Shown here piece after piece: positions 41,634 to 49,820 of a DNA stretch of 64,000 nucleotides. The stretch covers positions 1 through 64,000 of the forward strand of contig JAYVZE010000179.1 in assembly GCA_043783625.1 (NCBI GenBank). The letters are read 5' to 3'. The translations under genes were made by a program, and so were the position numbers. Below the pieces are notes generated by a model. That model worked only from the letters and a program-made list of their open reading frames with translations, had not been told where the DNA came from and made no database searches. The first letter of the stretch is position 1. Every line of letters starts with the position of its first letter. Source of the DNA: JAFDVL01 sp043783625. GTDB lineage: Bacteria > Acidobacteriota > Blastocatellia > RBC074.

Positions 41634-41866
41634 TTCTTCACCTCTTTCTTTCGTGCTGTAACGGCTTTAGTGATAGGTTCCACAACCTTCTTTGGTCTGC
41701 CTGCCTTGCGCTCCGCCACAAGTGCAAGATCAGATTCTTTAATGACATGATCGCGTCCAATAAGTTGAGACGGTAAACGCCCTGTACTTATCAATGCCCT
41801 AATCCGCATCGGCGAAATTCCTAATCTTCCCGCCGCTTCTTTTGTTGAAAGTAATTCGGTTTCCAT
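41630..41866 (-). CDS. Excisionase-like helix-turn-helix protein
   Basis: 78 residues from ATG 41866; a farther start would read into the operator. LLSTKEAAGRLGISPMRIRAL followed by IGRDHVIKESDL is the winged-helix/MerR-type fold of excisionases and AlpA-like regulators. The basic tail (KKVVEPITKAVTARKKEVKK) may contact DNA. It faces the operator/promoter at 41891-41944 and so may control the divergent genes or excision. Confidence 0.75.
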   Translation of the reverse strand: METELLSTKEAAGRLGISPMRIRALISTGRLPSQLIGRDHVIKESDLALVAERKAGRPKKVVEPITKAVTARKKEVKK

Positions 41867-41890
41867 ACCAAGTAAGGTACTAAAAATAAA

Positions 41891-41944
41891 ACTATATCGC
41901 AAGTGATTTATTATATTGACAATCTAAATCGCATACGATATAGT
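41891..41944 (+). promoter_or_regulatory. Sigma-70 promoter with overlapping inverted-repeat operator
   Basis: TTGACA (41916-41921), 17 bases, TATAGT (41939-41944) pointing to the small gene at 41988. ACTATATCG (41891-41899) and CGATATAGT (41936-41944) are inverted copies, the right one covering the -10 box. This is a typical layout for a phage-type repressor or excisionase switch. Confidence 0.65.
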
Positions 41945-41987
41945 TCTTTCTATCAGAGAAAAACAATACTTTTACGGAGAAAAATAT

Positions 41988-42167
41988 ATGACTATCGAGA
42001 CGAAATCACACAACGGACGCAAGCTGTACATCGTAAGCATCGGCGCAAAGTGCTTTGGGTACTTGAATGTTGAGAAAGCCTTGACAGCGATTGCGCAGGT
42101 TCTTCAAGGTGCGACGCCGGATTCCGGCTTAGCCGACACCTATTCAATTGCGGGATGGGATTTATAA
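41988..42167 (+). CDS. Small protein of the element
   Basis: 59 residues, starting ATG 41988 with GGAG 9 bases upstream and a strong promoter before it. It contains KLYIVSIGAKCFGYLNVEKALTAI. No known family, but expression signals are clear. Confidence 0.65.
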   Translation: MTIETKSHNGRKLYIVSIGAKCFGYLNVEKALTAIAQVLQGATPDSGLADTYSIAGWDL

Positions 42168-42252
42168 AAACTATGGGCTTGGAAAGTGTTCATGCACTCG
42201 CCAAGCCCTTCTACTAAACGGTCAGAATATGACCAACTTTTACAGAGGAATT

Positions 42253-42630
42253 ATGAACCAACCATTAGCGAAAAGACAGCCAAAATTGACTAAACCTACA
42301 GCAATGAAAATCCTGCGCTACGAAGATATTCTTTTACTGAAACCACCGCGCCATGGTGAAAGTCTGGCGATGTGCGTCATTGAAAGCGATGCTTTGAAGG
42401 ATGCCGGAATTCTCAAGAATGATTATCTGGTTTATCGCTGGAGTGCGAACGCTGCCACGGGCGATGTCGTCGTCGTTGAAACCACGTTCGGGGTCACTGT
42501 GAAGCTGTTCGATCCCACGATGGACGGCGCGTGGCTGCGCTGTGCCAACGCTGAACACGAAGATCGTTTCTATTGGAATGATGATTTTTTGATTCGTGGT
42601 GTCGGTCAGGAAATCAAGCGCGTTCTGTAG
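42253..42630 (+). CDS. S24 (LexA/UmuD)-like protein with a missing catalytic serine
   Basis: 125 residues from ATG 42253 (AGAGG 5 bases upstream). SDALKDAGILKNDYLVYR aligns with the S24 block SDSMxDAGIxDGDLLVV, but the nucleophile Ser position is Ala. GDVVVVETTFGVTVKLF keeps the general-base Lys. There is no N-terminal HTH. It may be a UmuD-like or decoy protein unable to self-cleave; it may also regulate the element without RecA response. Identification is by motif pattern only. Confidence 0.6.
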   Translation: MNQPLAKRQPKLTKPTAMKILRYEDILLLKPPRHGESLAMCVIESDALKDAGILKNDYLVYRWSANAATGDVVVVETTFGVTVKLFDPTMDGAWLRCANAEHEDRFYWNDDFLIRGVGQEIKRVL

Positions 42631-42649
42631 CTGGATAACGGTCATTGAA

Positions 42650-42693
42650 TTAAAAAAGCCTGTGATGCTCAATTGAGGTCACAGGCTTTTCTG
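42650..42693. terminator. Intrinsic terminator between convergent genes
   Basis: AAAAAAGCCTGTGA pairs with TCACAGGCTTTT around an 18-base loop; A- and T-tracts let it serve both strands. Confidence 0.8.
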
Positions 42694-42713
42694 TTATTGA
42701 AAGGCGGTTTCGG

Positions 42714-43304
42714 TTAGATATAAACGCCGATGCCAGCACTTTTGACGGCAACCCACGAAGCCATTGCCACTGACAGCACTAAATCATCGTGCGTTCCTTC
42801 CCGCCACGCGCCGTACTGCTCATTGGCATTAATTGTAATTTTCATCTGAAAATTTCTGAGTTCCTGCATCAATACTTTAGCATCCGGCAATTCTTCAGCA
42901 ACCTTCAAACGTTCGGTTTGCAGGAGCAGTTGCACCACTGAAATTAAATCACGCTTGGGAACATTAGTTTTGTCAGTGTCTCCGTTGACCGTGCTACCGC
43001 CTGTAATCTGAATCGGTCGCAACGTGCAATGAAGTTTCTTCTTACGAAACAAATCAACGACGGGTGCGCCTACGCCTGTCTGGTCAACTGCCAGCCACGT
43101 ATTGTTTGAGAAAATTGGATTCTTCAGCATCTTGCAAACATCTTCCACGATGTCAGGATACGACGTGCCAAGCGGGTAACGGTGCAAATGCCGGATATGG
43201 TAAGACTTTACATTCGGGTCTTGTTCCTCAAGAATTGAAAGCGCGGTCGGATCGTGGCTTTGTCCTAAATCAAGACCGATGAAATAACGGTGTGATGGAT
43301 TCAT
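42714..43304 (-). CDS. Terminase large subunit, nuclease part
   Basis: 196 residues. The RNase H-like fold of TerL: FIGLDLGQSHDPTAL with the first catalytic Asp, WLAVDQTGVGAPVVDLF with the second, and HDDLVLSVAMA with the last Asp pair. It overlaps the ATPase gene by 35 bases in another frame. Together they would make one ordinary TerL, so the gene is split or frameshifted. It cuts DNA during packaging. Confidence 0.85.
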   Translation of the reverse strand: MNPSHRYFIGLDLGQSHDPTALSILEEQDPNVKSYHIRHLHRYPLGTSYPDIVEDVCKMLKNPIFSNNTWLAVDQTGVGAPVVDLFRKKKLHCTLRPIQITGGSTVNGDTDKTNVPKRDLISVVQLLLQTERLKVAEELPDAKVLMQELRNFQMKITINANEQYGAWREGTHDDLVLSVAMASWVAVKSAGIGVYI

Positions 43305-44058
43305 TGTTTGATTTCTCCAACTGGAATAATGGTTTCACTTCGTCACTGACCATCTTGTCAATGTCTTCATAGCGAAAAACGGAATCAATCGTTCCTAAAA
43401 ACTCACACAAATATTCTGAGCGGAAAAAGTAGTCACCGATTTGACGGCGTTCGGCTTCCAGCCAGTTCTTATCAATGCGTGGACAATCGTAAGCCGTAAT
43501 TTTAAAGCGTTGCCAGTCATCGCCGCCCTTCGTCCAAGCCTCATAGAATGCGCCGCGTTGACCATACGGACTCGACAACATCACTAACCGTCCGCGCCCT
43601 ACCGCGAGCATTGGACGCAGCGCAGAAATGAGTGCGTCACTGATAAAAGCCGCTTCGTCAATGACCACTAAACGCGGCTTGGAATAACCGCGAATGGTTT
43701 CCTGATTATCCGGTAAGCTGACAATGCGCGAGCCGTTGACCAATTCCAGACGGAGCGCAGATTCTTCGGCAATAGGTTCATTAACGGTCTTCAGCATTTC
43801 TTTAACCTTGCGGAATAGTTCGCCGGATTGCCGCTGCGATGGACTCACCAATAAAATCAAGCCTGCATCAAAGATGGCTGTCCACACTGCCAGCAATGCC
43901 GTGATGGTGGATTTACCAGCTTGCCTTGTACAACACAAAAGTAATTGTTCGGCATTAGAACGCAACAACTCCGCCTGCCATTGATCCGGTTCAATCCCAA
44001 ACGCCTGTGCGAGTCGTACCGCGTCCAGACTCATCTTGAATCGTTCGGCGATGGTCAT
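43270..44058 (-). CDS. Terminase large subunit, ATPase part
   Basis: 262 residues. Walker A CTRQAGKST (about 42-50), Walker B PRLVVIDEAAF, and coupling motif MLSSPYGQRG. It powers DNA translocation into a capsid. It ends where the nuclease half begins. Its start overlaps the upstream TerS-like gene by four bases. No capsid gene is present, so packaging would rely on a helper phage or is lost. Confidence 0.85.
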   Translation of the reverse strand: MTIAERFKMSLDAVRLAQAFGIEPDQWQAELLRSNAEQLLLCCTRQAGKSTITALLAVWTAIFDAGLILLVSPSQRQSGELFRKVKEMLKTVNEPIAEESALRLELVNGSRIVSLPDNQETIRGYSKPRLVVIDEAAFISDALISALRPMLAVGRGRLVMLSSPYGQRGAFYEAWTKGGDDWQRFKITAYDCPRIDKNWLEAERRQIGDYFFRSEYLCEFLGTIDSVFRYEDIDKMVSDEVKPLFQLEKSNNESITPLFHRS

Positions 44059-44531
44059 AGTCCGTTCGCCTCCAACGCTTCCACTACAGCCACGCGAGCG
44101 TGAGGAAACGGCTTGAGCGCAGTCACAATCACCGCCTGCATTTTCTCAATGGAAATGGTGGTGACATTGATCGTGGGAGCTTCATTTAATTCGCCTAAAA
44201 GTTTGGCTTTGAGTTCAATTTGTTTCTCAATGCGAGCAATCGCTTTCAAGGCTAAATCGTGATTGGCGGCTTCTCTGACTTCTCGCAGAATGGTCAAAGA
44301 TTCGCTGTTGATGTGCTTCAATTCGGCAATGAGCTTATCGCCGTTGGCAACTTCACGGGATTCTTTGGACTTCGCTAAGACGGCAAACAAACAGTTTGAT
44401 TTATGTCGGTCAAGGGTGGATGACGAAACTTGAAAGCGTCCCGCGATGTCCCGCAAAGATTGCAGATTGATTAAGGATTCATCAATTTTCGTCATCTGCG
44501 GATGTTGGCAGATGGTACAGATTCGCGGCAT
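44055..44531 (-). CDS. Terminase small-subunit-like protein with a Cys/His finger
   Basis: 158 residues. Residues 1-40 hold CTICQHPQMTKID and later H, C residues, then an HTH-like LRDIAGRFQVSSSTLDRHKSNC. A helical middle follows (80-125). Its place directly before TerL and the N-terminal HTH suggest the DNA-recognition subunit. Confidence 0.65.
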   Translation of the reverse strand: MPRICTICQHPQMTKIDESLINLQSLRDIAGRFQVSSSTLDRHKSNCLFAVLAKSKESREVANGDKLIAELKHINSESLTILREVREAANHDLALKAIARIEKQIELKAKLLGELNEAPTINVTTISIEKMQAVIVTALKPFPHARVAVVEALEANGL

Positions 44532-44825
44532 TTAATTTCCCTCATTTTTAGTGACTAAATCCAGAGCATCATCAATGGAACTGACGACGGCAACTTGTCC
44601 CGTCCAGTTGTCATGCCAGTGGCTTTCATCCGGGGTGAGTTTTCGCGCCGATGGTGGTTTGTTGCCGTCTTTGATTTCCATCAAGATATTTATTCCGGCT
44701 CTGCCTACCAGCAGGTCAGGAACGCCGCGCCCTGTGGCTGCCAACGATTGCACGGAGCAGCCGGCAGCACGCAAGGCTTTGACGACTTCTTTTTGATTGG
44801 CATCAACTTTAGCTTTGAGTCGCAT
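44532..44825 (-). CDS. VRR-NUC domain nuclease
   Basis: 97 residues from ATG 44825, where AAGGA lies 9 bases upstream; longer starts at 44864 and 44879 exist. GRGVPDLLVG and ILMEIKDGNKPP carry the PD-(D/E)xK catalytic pattern, followed by a terminal SHWHDNW. VRR-NUC proteins are single-domain, structure-specific nucleases common in phages. Confidence 0.85.
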   Translation of the reverse strand: MRLKAKVDANQKEVVKALRAAGCSVQSLAATGRGVPDLLVGRAGINILMEIKDGNKPPSARKLTPDESHWHDNWTGQVAVVSSIDDALDLVTKNEGN

Positions 44826-44926
44826 TAATGCCGTCCTTTCGGTTCGTTGGAGTCGAGCAACCATAAAGTAATTGCCCAAAGAATTGTAAGGATGAGGTAA
44901 GTCTTCATCGTGAGGTTTCCTTTCAA

Positions 44927-45292
44927 TTAAAATGGGTCAGTATCAGGATGATTTGCCGTTGGTCGCACCTCCACAAATGACCGTTGTTTTGACTTCCCGT
45001 TTTCCTGACACCAGGAATCATCATCAAGTTTTGTACTGCAAAAGAAACCACGTGAATTGGTGCGGAATGGTTTGTGATGCACCGGACAATTTGCCGATGG
45101 TGCTTGCGCGTCAAGGGCTAATTGATTGGTGGCTCTCGCCGTCGTTTTCTGTTGTGGTTGATGATTTGCCGGAATGAAGCCAGCCGCTACCCATTCATCC
45201 AAACTCTTTTGAATTTCCTGTGGTGTCGCACCTTCCAATTCAATGATGACGCTGGCATTTCTGAAGGTTCCTGAAACAATAATTTTGGTCAT
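44927..45292 (-). CDS. Element protein with a C-terminal zinc-finger-like segment
   Basis: 121 residues. An N-terminal beta/alpha part (MTKIIVSGTF, IQKSLDEWVAAGF) is followed by a linker and CPVHHKPFRTNSRGFFC...WC, a possible zinc site. Similar architectures appear in phage single-strand-binding-associated proteins. The function is unknown. Confidence 0.6.
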   Translation of the reverse strand: MTKIIVSGTFRNASVIIELEGATPQEIQKSLDEWVAAGFIPANHQPQQKTTARATNQLALDAQAPSANCPVHHKPFRTNSRGFFCSTKLDDDSWCQENGKSKQRSFVEVRPTANHPDTDPF

Positions 45293-45305
45293 ATTTTCCT
45301 TTCGT

Positions 45306-45623
45306 CTAAGCCGTCACTGTTGAGCTTTTCGCAGTCTCCGCGTTGGTTGATGAGGCTTGATTCCGGCAAGCTTCACACGCGCCATTCCTCAATGGATCGT
45401 GGCAGTATTTGCAGTAGTTCATCCGTTCATTTGCCGGAATAACTTCGTGTCCATCGTAGTGACCGTCTGCACACCAGAAATGATATGCGCCGGATGTTGA
45501 TAGTTGTCTGGCACAGGCCGGACAACTTCGCGGGTGTGGTTCAATTCCAACTTGTAAAGATTCCTTAACGGTTGCAGGTTCAGCTTCGATTTCAGTTTGT
45601 TTTTGTAAGGCAAAATTCAGCAT
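45306..45623 (-). CDS. Double zinc-ribbon element protein
   Basis: 105 residues with CPAC...C (about 34-50) and CKYCHDPLRNGACEAC (about 70-86). It starts close to the iteron region, suggesting a replication or regulatory role. No family named. Confidence 0.55.
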   Translation of the reverse strand: MLNFALQKQTEIEAEPATVKESLQVGIEPHPRSCPACARQLSTSGAYHFWCADGHYDGHEVIPANERMNYCKYCHDPLRNGACEACRNQASSTNAETAKSSTVTA

Positions 45624-45648
45624 ATTTTTACCAGCTATTGTTTTTAGC

Positions 45649-45855
45649 GTGGGATCGGTGGGATCAATGGGATCAAGCCTTTATTTACAGGCTTTTTCTT
45701 TGATCCCATTGCTGTTTTTGCGTGGGATCACGTGGGATCAAGATTCCCTCTGCTATTGTTTCCTTAGCCCCTTGATCCCACGTGATCCCACCATTTTTTA
45801 CCCGTGGGATCAACGCAAACCCTTGTGTTTATTGAGTTGATCCCATTGATCCCAC
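45649..45855. repeat. Iteron-like region, probable replication origin of the element
   Basis: Eleven copies of TGGGATCA (one ends in G) in both orientations within 207 bases: three direct at the left, one inverted, two direct, two inverted, one direct, two inverted at the right. The outer ends are mutual inverted repeats around AGCGTGGGATC. It lies between the DUF927 replication gene and the zinc-ribbon gene, the usual place for a satellite or plasmid origin bound by its Rep. Confidence 0.75.
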
Positions 45856-45864
45856 GCTAAAACA

Positions 45865-47625
45865 TTATTCCCCCTCAAAAACCGCAGACGAAATAGCATA
45901 AAAAGCAGACATTGCCTTGCTCTCTGGATCGCGTCGCTTGAATTGATAGCCGTGATTTTTGATGAGAAAGTTTTTTGAATCCAACGCTTTTGCTACCGAT
46001 TTCGAGTCGTAACCTTTACAGGCTTCCATCTGGAAAACATCTTTGGAAATATAATAAATTGTCCCGTCTCCGGACTCTTCACGGCATCCGGCGATTTGCT
46101 GAAGTGTTCGGATGTCATCGGTTGCTTCACCATTAATTTTCCGAAACCGCGCGTCCTGATTTTCTTGAATGAATTTTCTAACTTGCTGAATCGCTTGTTC
46201 TTCATCGCTGGAACCTGTACCGCGTCCGGCTAACCATTCTTTGAACATCTGCGCAGCGGCATTGATGGCATCGCCTTCCTTCCATCCGGTAATTCCAGCT
46301 TCGGTTGCCGCTTCCCCGGCGAAGCCAACCAGCGCGAAATAATCCGCCACGCGTCCAGCCTCTTCTTTAGCATCCGCTGGCAAATTGGTTGTTAGGAATT
46401 CAGCCTTGACGTTTCGCCAGGCTGTCATCAAGTCGCTTTCCGGTTGCGTCACTAACTTGTTAATGAAGGCTCTGATTGGTGTCCCGAAATATCGCTTTGA
46501 CGCTTGTTGCAAATGATCCGCTAAGGCTTTGGCAGAATCCATTTCGTACAGATTCTCAAATAATCCAAAGCCTTTTTCGGCGTCCGCTGGCAGGTCAATC
46601 AAACGAACTTCCATGCCGCCGCGAATCCGTTTCCCGCCGTCCTTTAAATGATCAGCCAGGCTGATTTCACCGGATGACAAAAAGAGCGTTCGCCATTCCG
46701 CAACCTTACGCAATCCGCCGATTTTATTTTGGCGCATCTTGGCTTGCCCATTGGCGAGCATGTACGCCGTTTCGCCAGCTTGACGCGGATCAACTTCAGC
46801 CAATTCATCTAAACAAAGCAGCGCGTCATTGTGTGATTCGGCTAACGATTCAATACCATTGATCGTGGCTCGCCAGCGTCGTAAGAATCCCTTATCTGAA
46901 CCGCCGCCCCAGACTGAACCGCCAACCAATAACGCCGTAGTTTTGCCTTTGGATGTTGAGCTACGGAAATGAAAGCCCGCTCCCTGTAGGTTTAATTTGC
47001 CCAGCAATGACGCCGCGAAGCCGGCAGAGACAGCCAGCATCAAGCGTGAATTACCGGAACAGTAGCGGGCAACTTCTGACTTCCATTCGTCCAGCGTTCC
47101 GGCTTGTTGCATTAAGTGGTTTCCGCCTTCGGGTGATTGATGAAAGATGGCTTCACCATCATCGGAGCCAATACAATCATCCGCGAAAACAAATACGCCA
47201 CGATGCCAGCCCGTGCGAGAAACCACTAAGACGCGCTGGTCAGATTGTCCCGCCAAATAAGTATGGAGAAGTTTCGGATTGAAGACATTAACGCCTTGAT
47301 CCGCAAGGAACGCTTCATACTCGCCGCGTTGTCCGGCTCTGAGTGATGCAGGCATTGCCCATTGGTGTTCTTTGCCGTCTGGATCAATAAATCTGAGAAG
47401 CCGCCCCCAATTGGCGTTGCGTTCATCGCGGGTCATCGCCTCAATCCACAGCGGCGAACAAACCATGTGTTCATTGCCATCGGAGTCTTTCGCAAAAACA
47501 CCATCCGGCTTCGCCTCAAAAGTGTAGCCGCCAGCCGTCGTTGTTTGCCTCTTCTTTCCAGCGGATTGTTGCCTTGCGGTCTGGAGCCAACCTGTCACAA
47601 AAGCCTCGCCCTTTGCACCAAGCAA
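45865..47625 (-). CDS. DUF927-type replication ATPase (C-terminal part of a primase-helicase)
   Basis: 586 residues as counted from a TTG at 47625, but the frame is open to about 47655 and includes NCKGIDDLLGAKGEAF there, so this is not the natural start. The DUF927 core lies around 180-330, with FRSSTSKGKTTALLVGG (Walker A) and ALLCLDELAEVDP (Walker B). A C-terminal winged helix-like region follows (500-580). It normally unwinds DNA for element replication. It overlaps the TOPRIM gene by 31 bases in another frame, implying a broken fusion. Confidence 0.82.
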   Translation of the reverse strand: MLGAKGEAFVTGWLQTARQQSAGKKRQTTTAGGYTFEAKPDGVFAKDSDGNEHMVCSPLWIEAMTRDERNANWGRLLRFIDPDGKEHQWAMPASLRAGQRGEYEAFLADQGVNVFNPKLLHTYLAGQSDQRVLVVSRTGWHRGVFVFADDCIGSDDGEAIFHQSPEGGNHLMQQAGTLDEWKSEVARYCSGNSRLMLAVSAGFAASLLGKLNLQGAGFHFRSSTSKGKTTALLVGGSVWGGGSDKGFLRRWRATINGIESLAESHNDALLCLDELAEVDPRQAGETAYMLANGQAKMRQNKIGGLRKVAEWRTLFLSSGEISLADHLKDGGKRIRGGMEVRLIDLPADAEKGFGLFENLYEMDSAKALADHLQQASKRYFGTPIRAFINKLVTQPESDLMTAWRNVKAEFLTTNLPADAKEEAGRVADYFALVGFAGEAATEAGITGWKEGDAINAAAQMFKEWLAGRGTGSSDEEQAIQQVRKFIQENQDARFRKINGEATDDIRTLQQIAGCREESGDGTIYYISKDVFQMEACKGYDSKSVAKALDSKNFLIKNHGYQFKRRDPESKAMSAFYAISSAVFEGE

Positions 47626-48353
47626 ATCATCAATGCCTTTGCAATTCGTTTGGTTACATCCGGCATTTCAAGGATGCGAACGATTGCGCCGCGCCCGGTC
47701 AGTTCCTTCATCAATCCATTGCGAGCGGCTTTGACCTGTTGATTGTTCGCCGCGTCCGCATCGAAGATGATTTCAGTTTCGCGCTTGTCCCACAAAATAT
47801 GATCGAAGTCATTAATTGCGCCTGTAGTCGCTTGCGATTTGCCGGAATTATTTTTCGCCTTGCCGTTCCTTCCTTTCCAGTTCCAAACCCCAGCCAAGCC
47901 AACTACTAAAATTCGTTCATGACGTTCAACGAAATAGCGTTGTAAAGCGAGTGTCTTTTTTTCGCCTTCCACAAAGACAGCTTTTATGGAGATGTCTTTC
48001 AACCAATCGGCTTTGGCTTGTGGTGAGAAATAAAAATCATTCCGGTCGTATCCAGATGACATATATTTCTTCGTTTCCTTAGTTGTGCCGCCTGATTGTT
48101 CTAAGGTCGGATGATCCCGCCGCAAGCGGTAAATGCGGTCATTGGTACTTTCCGGCATTCGATACGGAAAAATCAGACCGGAATAATCTTCGCCGCGTTT
48201 CAACTTCGCGCTAACCTTCGCCGCGCCTTCCACCGAATCAACGCGAACAATGCCAGCGGTTTCGGCAATTTCCGGCGTGATGAAAGAATCTGCCAAACTT
48301 TTCAGGTCATTCGGCGTGAGTGTGCTAACTGTTTGGGTTGTTGCTGCGCTCAT
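47595..48353 (-). CDS. TOPRIM-type primase part, N-terminal half of the replication protein
   Basis: 252 residues. Domain features: IFPYRMP, KAVFVEGEKKTLAL (TOPRIM Glu) and TEIIFDADAANNQQV (DxD). Its last residues (AKALMICLVQRARLL) are off-frame relative to DUF927 proteins, where NCKGIDDLL normally follows. A one-base shift near 47625-47655 would restore a single polypeptide of about 830 residues. It starts on ATGA shared with the small gene upstream. Confidence 0.78.
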   Translation of the reverse strand: MSAATTQTVSTLTPNDLKSLADSFITPEIAETAGIVRVDSVEGAAKVSAKLKRGEDYSGLIFPYRMPESTNDRIYRLRRDHPTLEQSGGTTKETKKYMSSGYDRNDFYFSPQAKADWLKDISIKAVFVEGEKKTLALQRYFVERHERILVVGLAGVWNWKGRNGKAKNNSGKSQATTGAINDFDHILWDKRETEIIFDADAANNQQVKAARNGLMKELTGRGAIVRILEMPDVTKRIAKALMICLVQRARLL

Positions 48354-48499
48354 TTTGCACCGCCTCTCAAAAGCACGTTCGCCAGTGTTCGCGCCGTAGA
48401 TAATTCTTCGTTGTAGTCAAGCCCCGCCGCGCCTAGTGCCAGGATTCGGCATAACAACGCGTCGAAGACGGATATTTTTTGTTGGGTAAACTTGTACAT
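48350..48499 (-). CDS. Small protein coupled to the TOPRIM gene
   Basis: 49 residues from ATG 48499, with AAAGGAG 9 bases upstream. It ends TGA inside the TOPRIM ATG (overlap ATGA). A helical protein with VFDALLCRILALGAAG. Unknown function, but strong translation signals. Confidence 0.65.
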   Translation of the reverse strand: MYKFTQQKISVFDALLCRILALGAAGLDYNEELSTARTLANVLLRGGAK

Positions 48500-48621
48500 T
48501 TCGATTTGCTCCTTTCGGTGCAAAACGCAGGTGACAAATCAGGTGGTTTACGGTAGAATTCATCCACGATATTTAGATTAATTCTGACCGCGAGCCTGTT
48601 CATCAAAAACGTCTCGCGGTT

Positions 48622-48837
48622 TTATTTTTTTGCCAGCCGTTCGCTTTTCTGGATGAATTCATCAATATGCTTTTGCCCATAAAAGACACGTCCGCCGATG
48701 CGGTAATAGCCAATTCTTTTAGCCTTACGCCAGCGGAGCAAGGTCAATCGGTTTTTCATTCCTAAAACTTTCAGGGCTTCGGGTTCGCTGTATCTGCGTT
48801 CGGTTTGTGATGTTGGTTGCAATGTTGCGCTAGTCAT
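48622..48837 (-). CDS. AlpA/excisionase-type DNA-binding protein
   Basis: 71 residues. RRYSEPEALKVLGMKNRLTLLRWRK and GGRVFYGQKHIDEFIQ form the winged HTH_17 pattern of excisionases and AlpA regulators. It probably controls replication-module expression or excision. Confidence 0.8.
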   Translation of the reverse strand: MTSATLQPTSQTERRYSEPEALKVLGMKNRLTLLRWRKAKRIGYYRIGGRVFYGQKHIDEFIQKSERLAKK

Positions 48838-49085
48838 AATCCGATTTCCTCTCTACAATGAAAACAAAGGGTTTTCCTACTTAAATCAAATCAGGGGTCT
48901 TTCCCGCTTGAGTTGATTAAAGGGTTTATTCTTGGTTAAGGGCTTTCCGGCTTCTTGGTCGTTGTGGGAAAGCCCTTGTTATTTCGTGATGCTTTTTGCT
49001 TCACGGGTGTAGTTTCGCTATTAACCTTAAAGATTCCAATTCCCTTAAAAAATATTTTTATTTGGGAACGTTCCCTAAAGATAGA

Positions 49086-49712
49086 CTACTTTTTAGGGAT
49101 ACTAGCCGGATCAATTCCCAGCCTTTTCAGTGCAATCTTTTTCATCTCCTCAAATGGAGAACGGTATGGTTCAGCCAGATAAGGCTGCCTATTTTTATCG
49201 CTTTCAGTCGCTCTTAAAATCTTTTCTTTAGTTGGAAGCGTTAGCATTTGTTGGCAGTATTCAAAAAATTTATTCCGCCCTAATCCGGGTTCCGCTTTGC
49301 CTTTTTTCTTTGGGTAATGTAGAGCAACGTGTACCTCTGTTAGTCCCTTAATAATTTTCCTACCATCCCGACACCCCGAACATTTATTCGCCTCGTCAAA
49401 AGCGGTCATCATTTGTCCCCAACGCTCTTTTTCTACTTGATCCATTTTCGAGAATTGGGCAATATCTTGAAAAATATCGCCAACTAATCCAGCTACGCAG
49501 ATTTCCCACTCTTTGGTAAACCTGTCTGGATATGACCACGGATCGTAGGGAGTCGAAAATTCTACTGACATTCCATTGTATTGATATTTTCGGGTGTAGC
49601 TTGATTCCCACCTATTTTCAATTTCGTTCGCAACCAAGTCACCGTGAATTTCTGCTAAAGTGCCTTGCTTTGCGAGCTTCATTGCTTCTTTTGTCGGTTT
49701 TTTGTTAGCCAT
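49086..49712 (-). CDS. Element protein of unknown function
   Basis: 208 residues, charged and partly helical, with CSGCRDGRKIIKGLTEVHVALHYPKKK. I recognise no family. Located between the AlpA-like gene and the integrase, a cargo position in satellites. Confidence 0.5.
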   Translation of the reverse strand: MANKKPTKEAMKLAKQGTLAEIHGDLVANEIENRWESSYTRKYQYNGMSVEFSTPYDPWSYPDRFTKEWEICVAGLVGDIFQDIAQFSKMDQVEKERWGQMMTAFDEANKCSGCRDGRKIIKGLTEVHVALHYPKKKGKAEPGLGRNKFFEYCQQMLTLPTKEKILRATESDKNRQPYLAEPYRSPFEEMKKIALKRLGIDPASIPKK

Positions 49713-49820
49713 TTATCAATCCTTCCATTGGTATTCCTTCAAGGTTTTCGGCTTGCCACGGCGTGAAGGTTGCGCCGCTGTCCTTCGGGTAATTACTCCG
49801 AAGTGAGCAAGCCGAAATGG

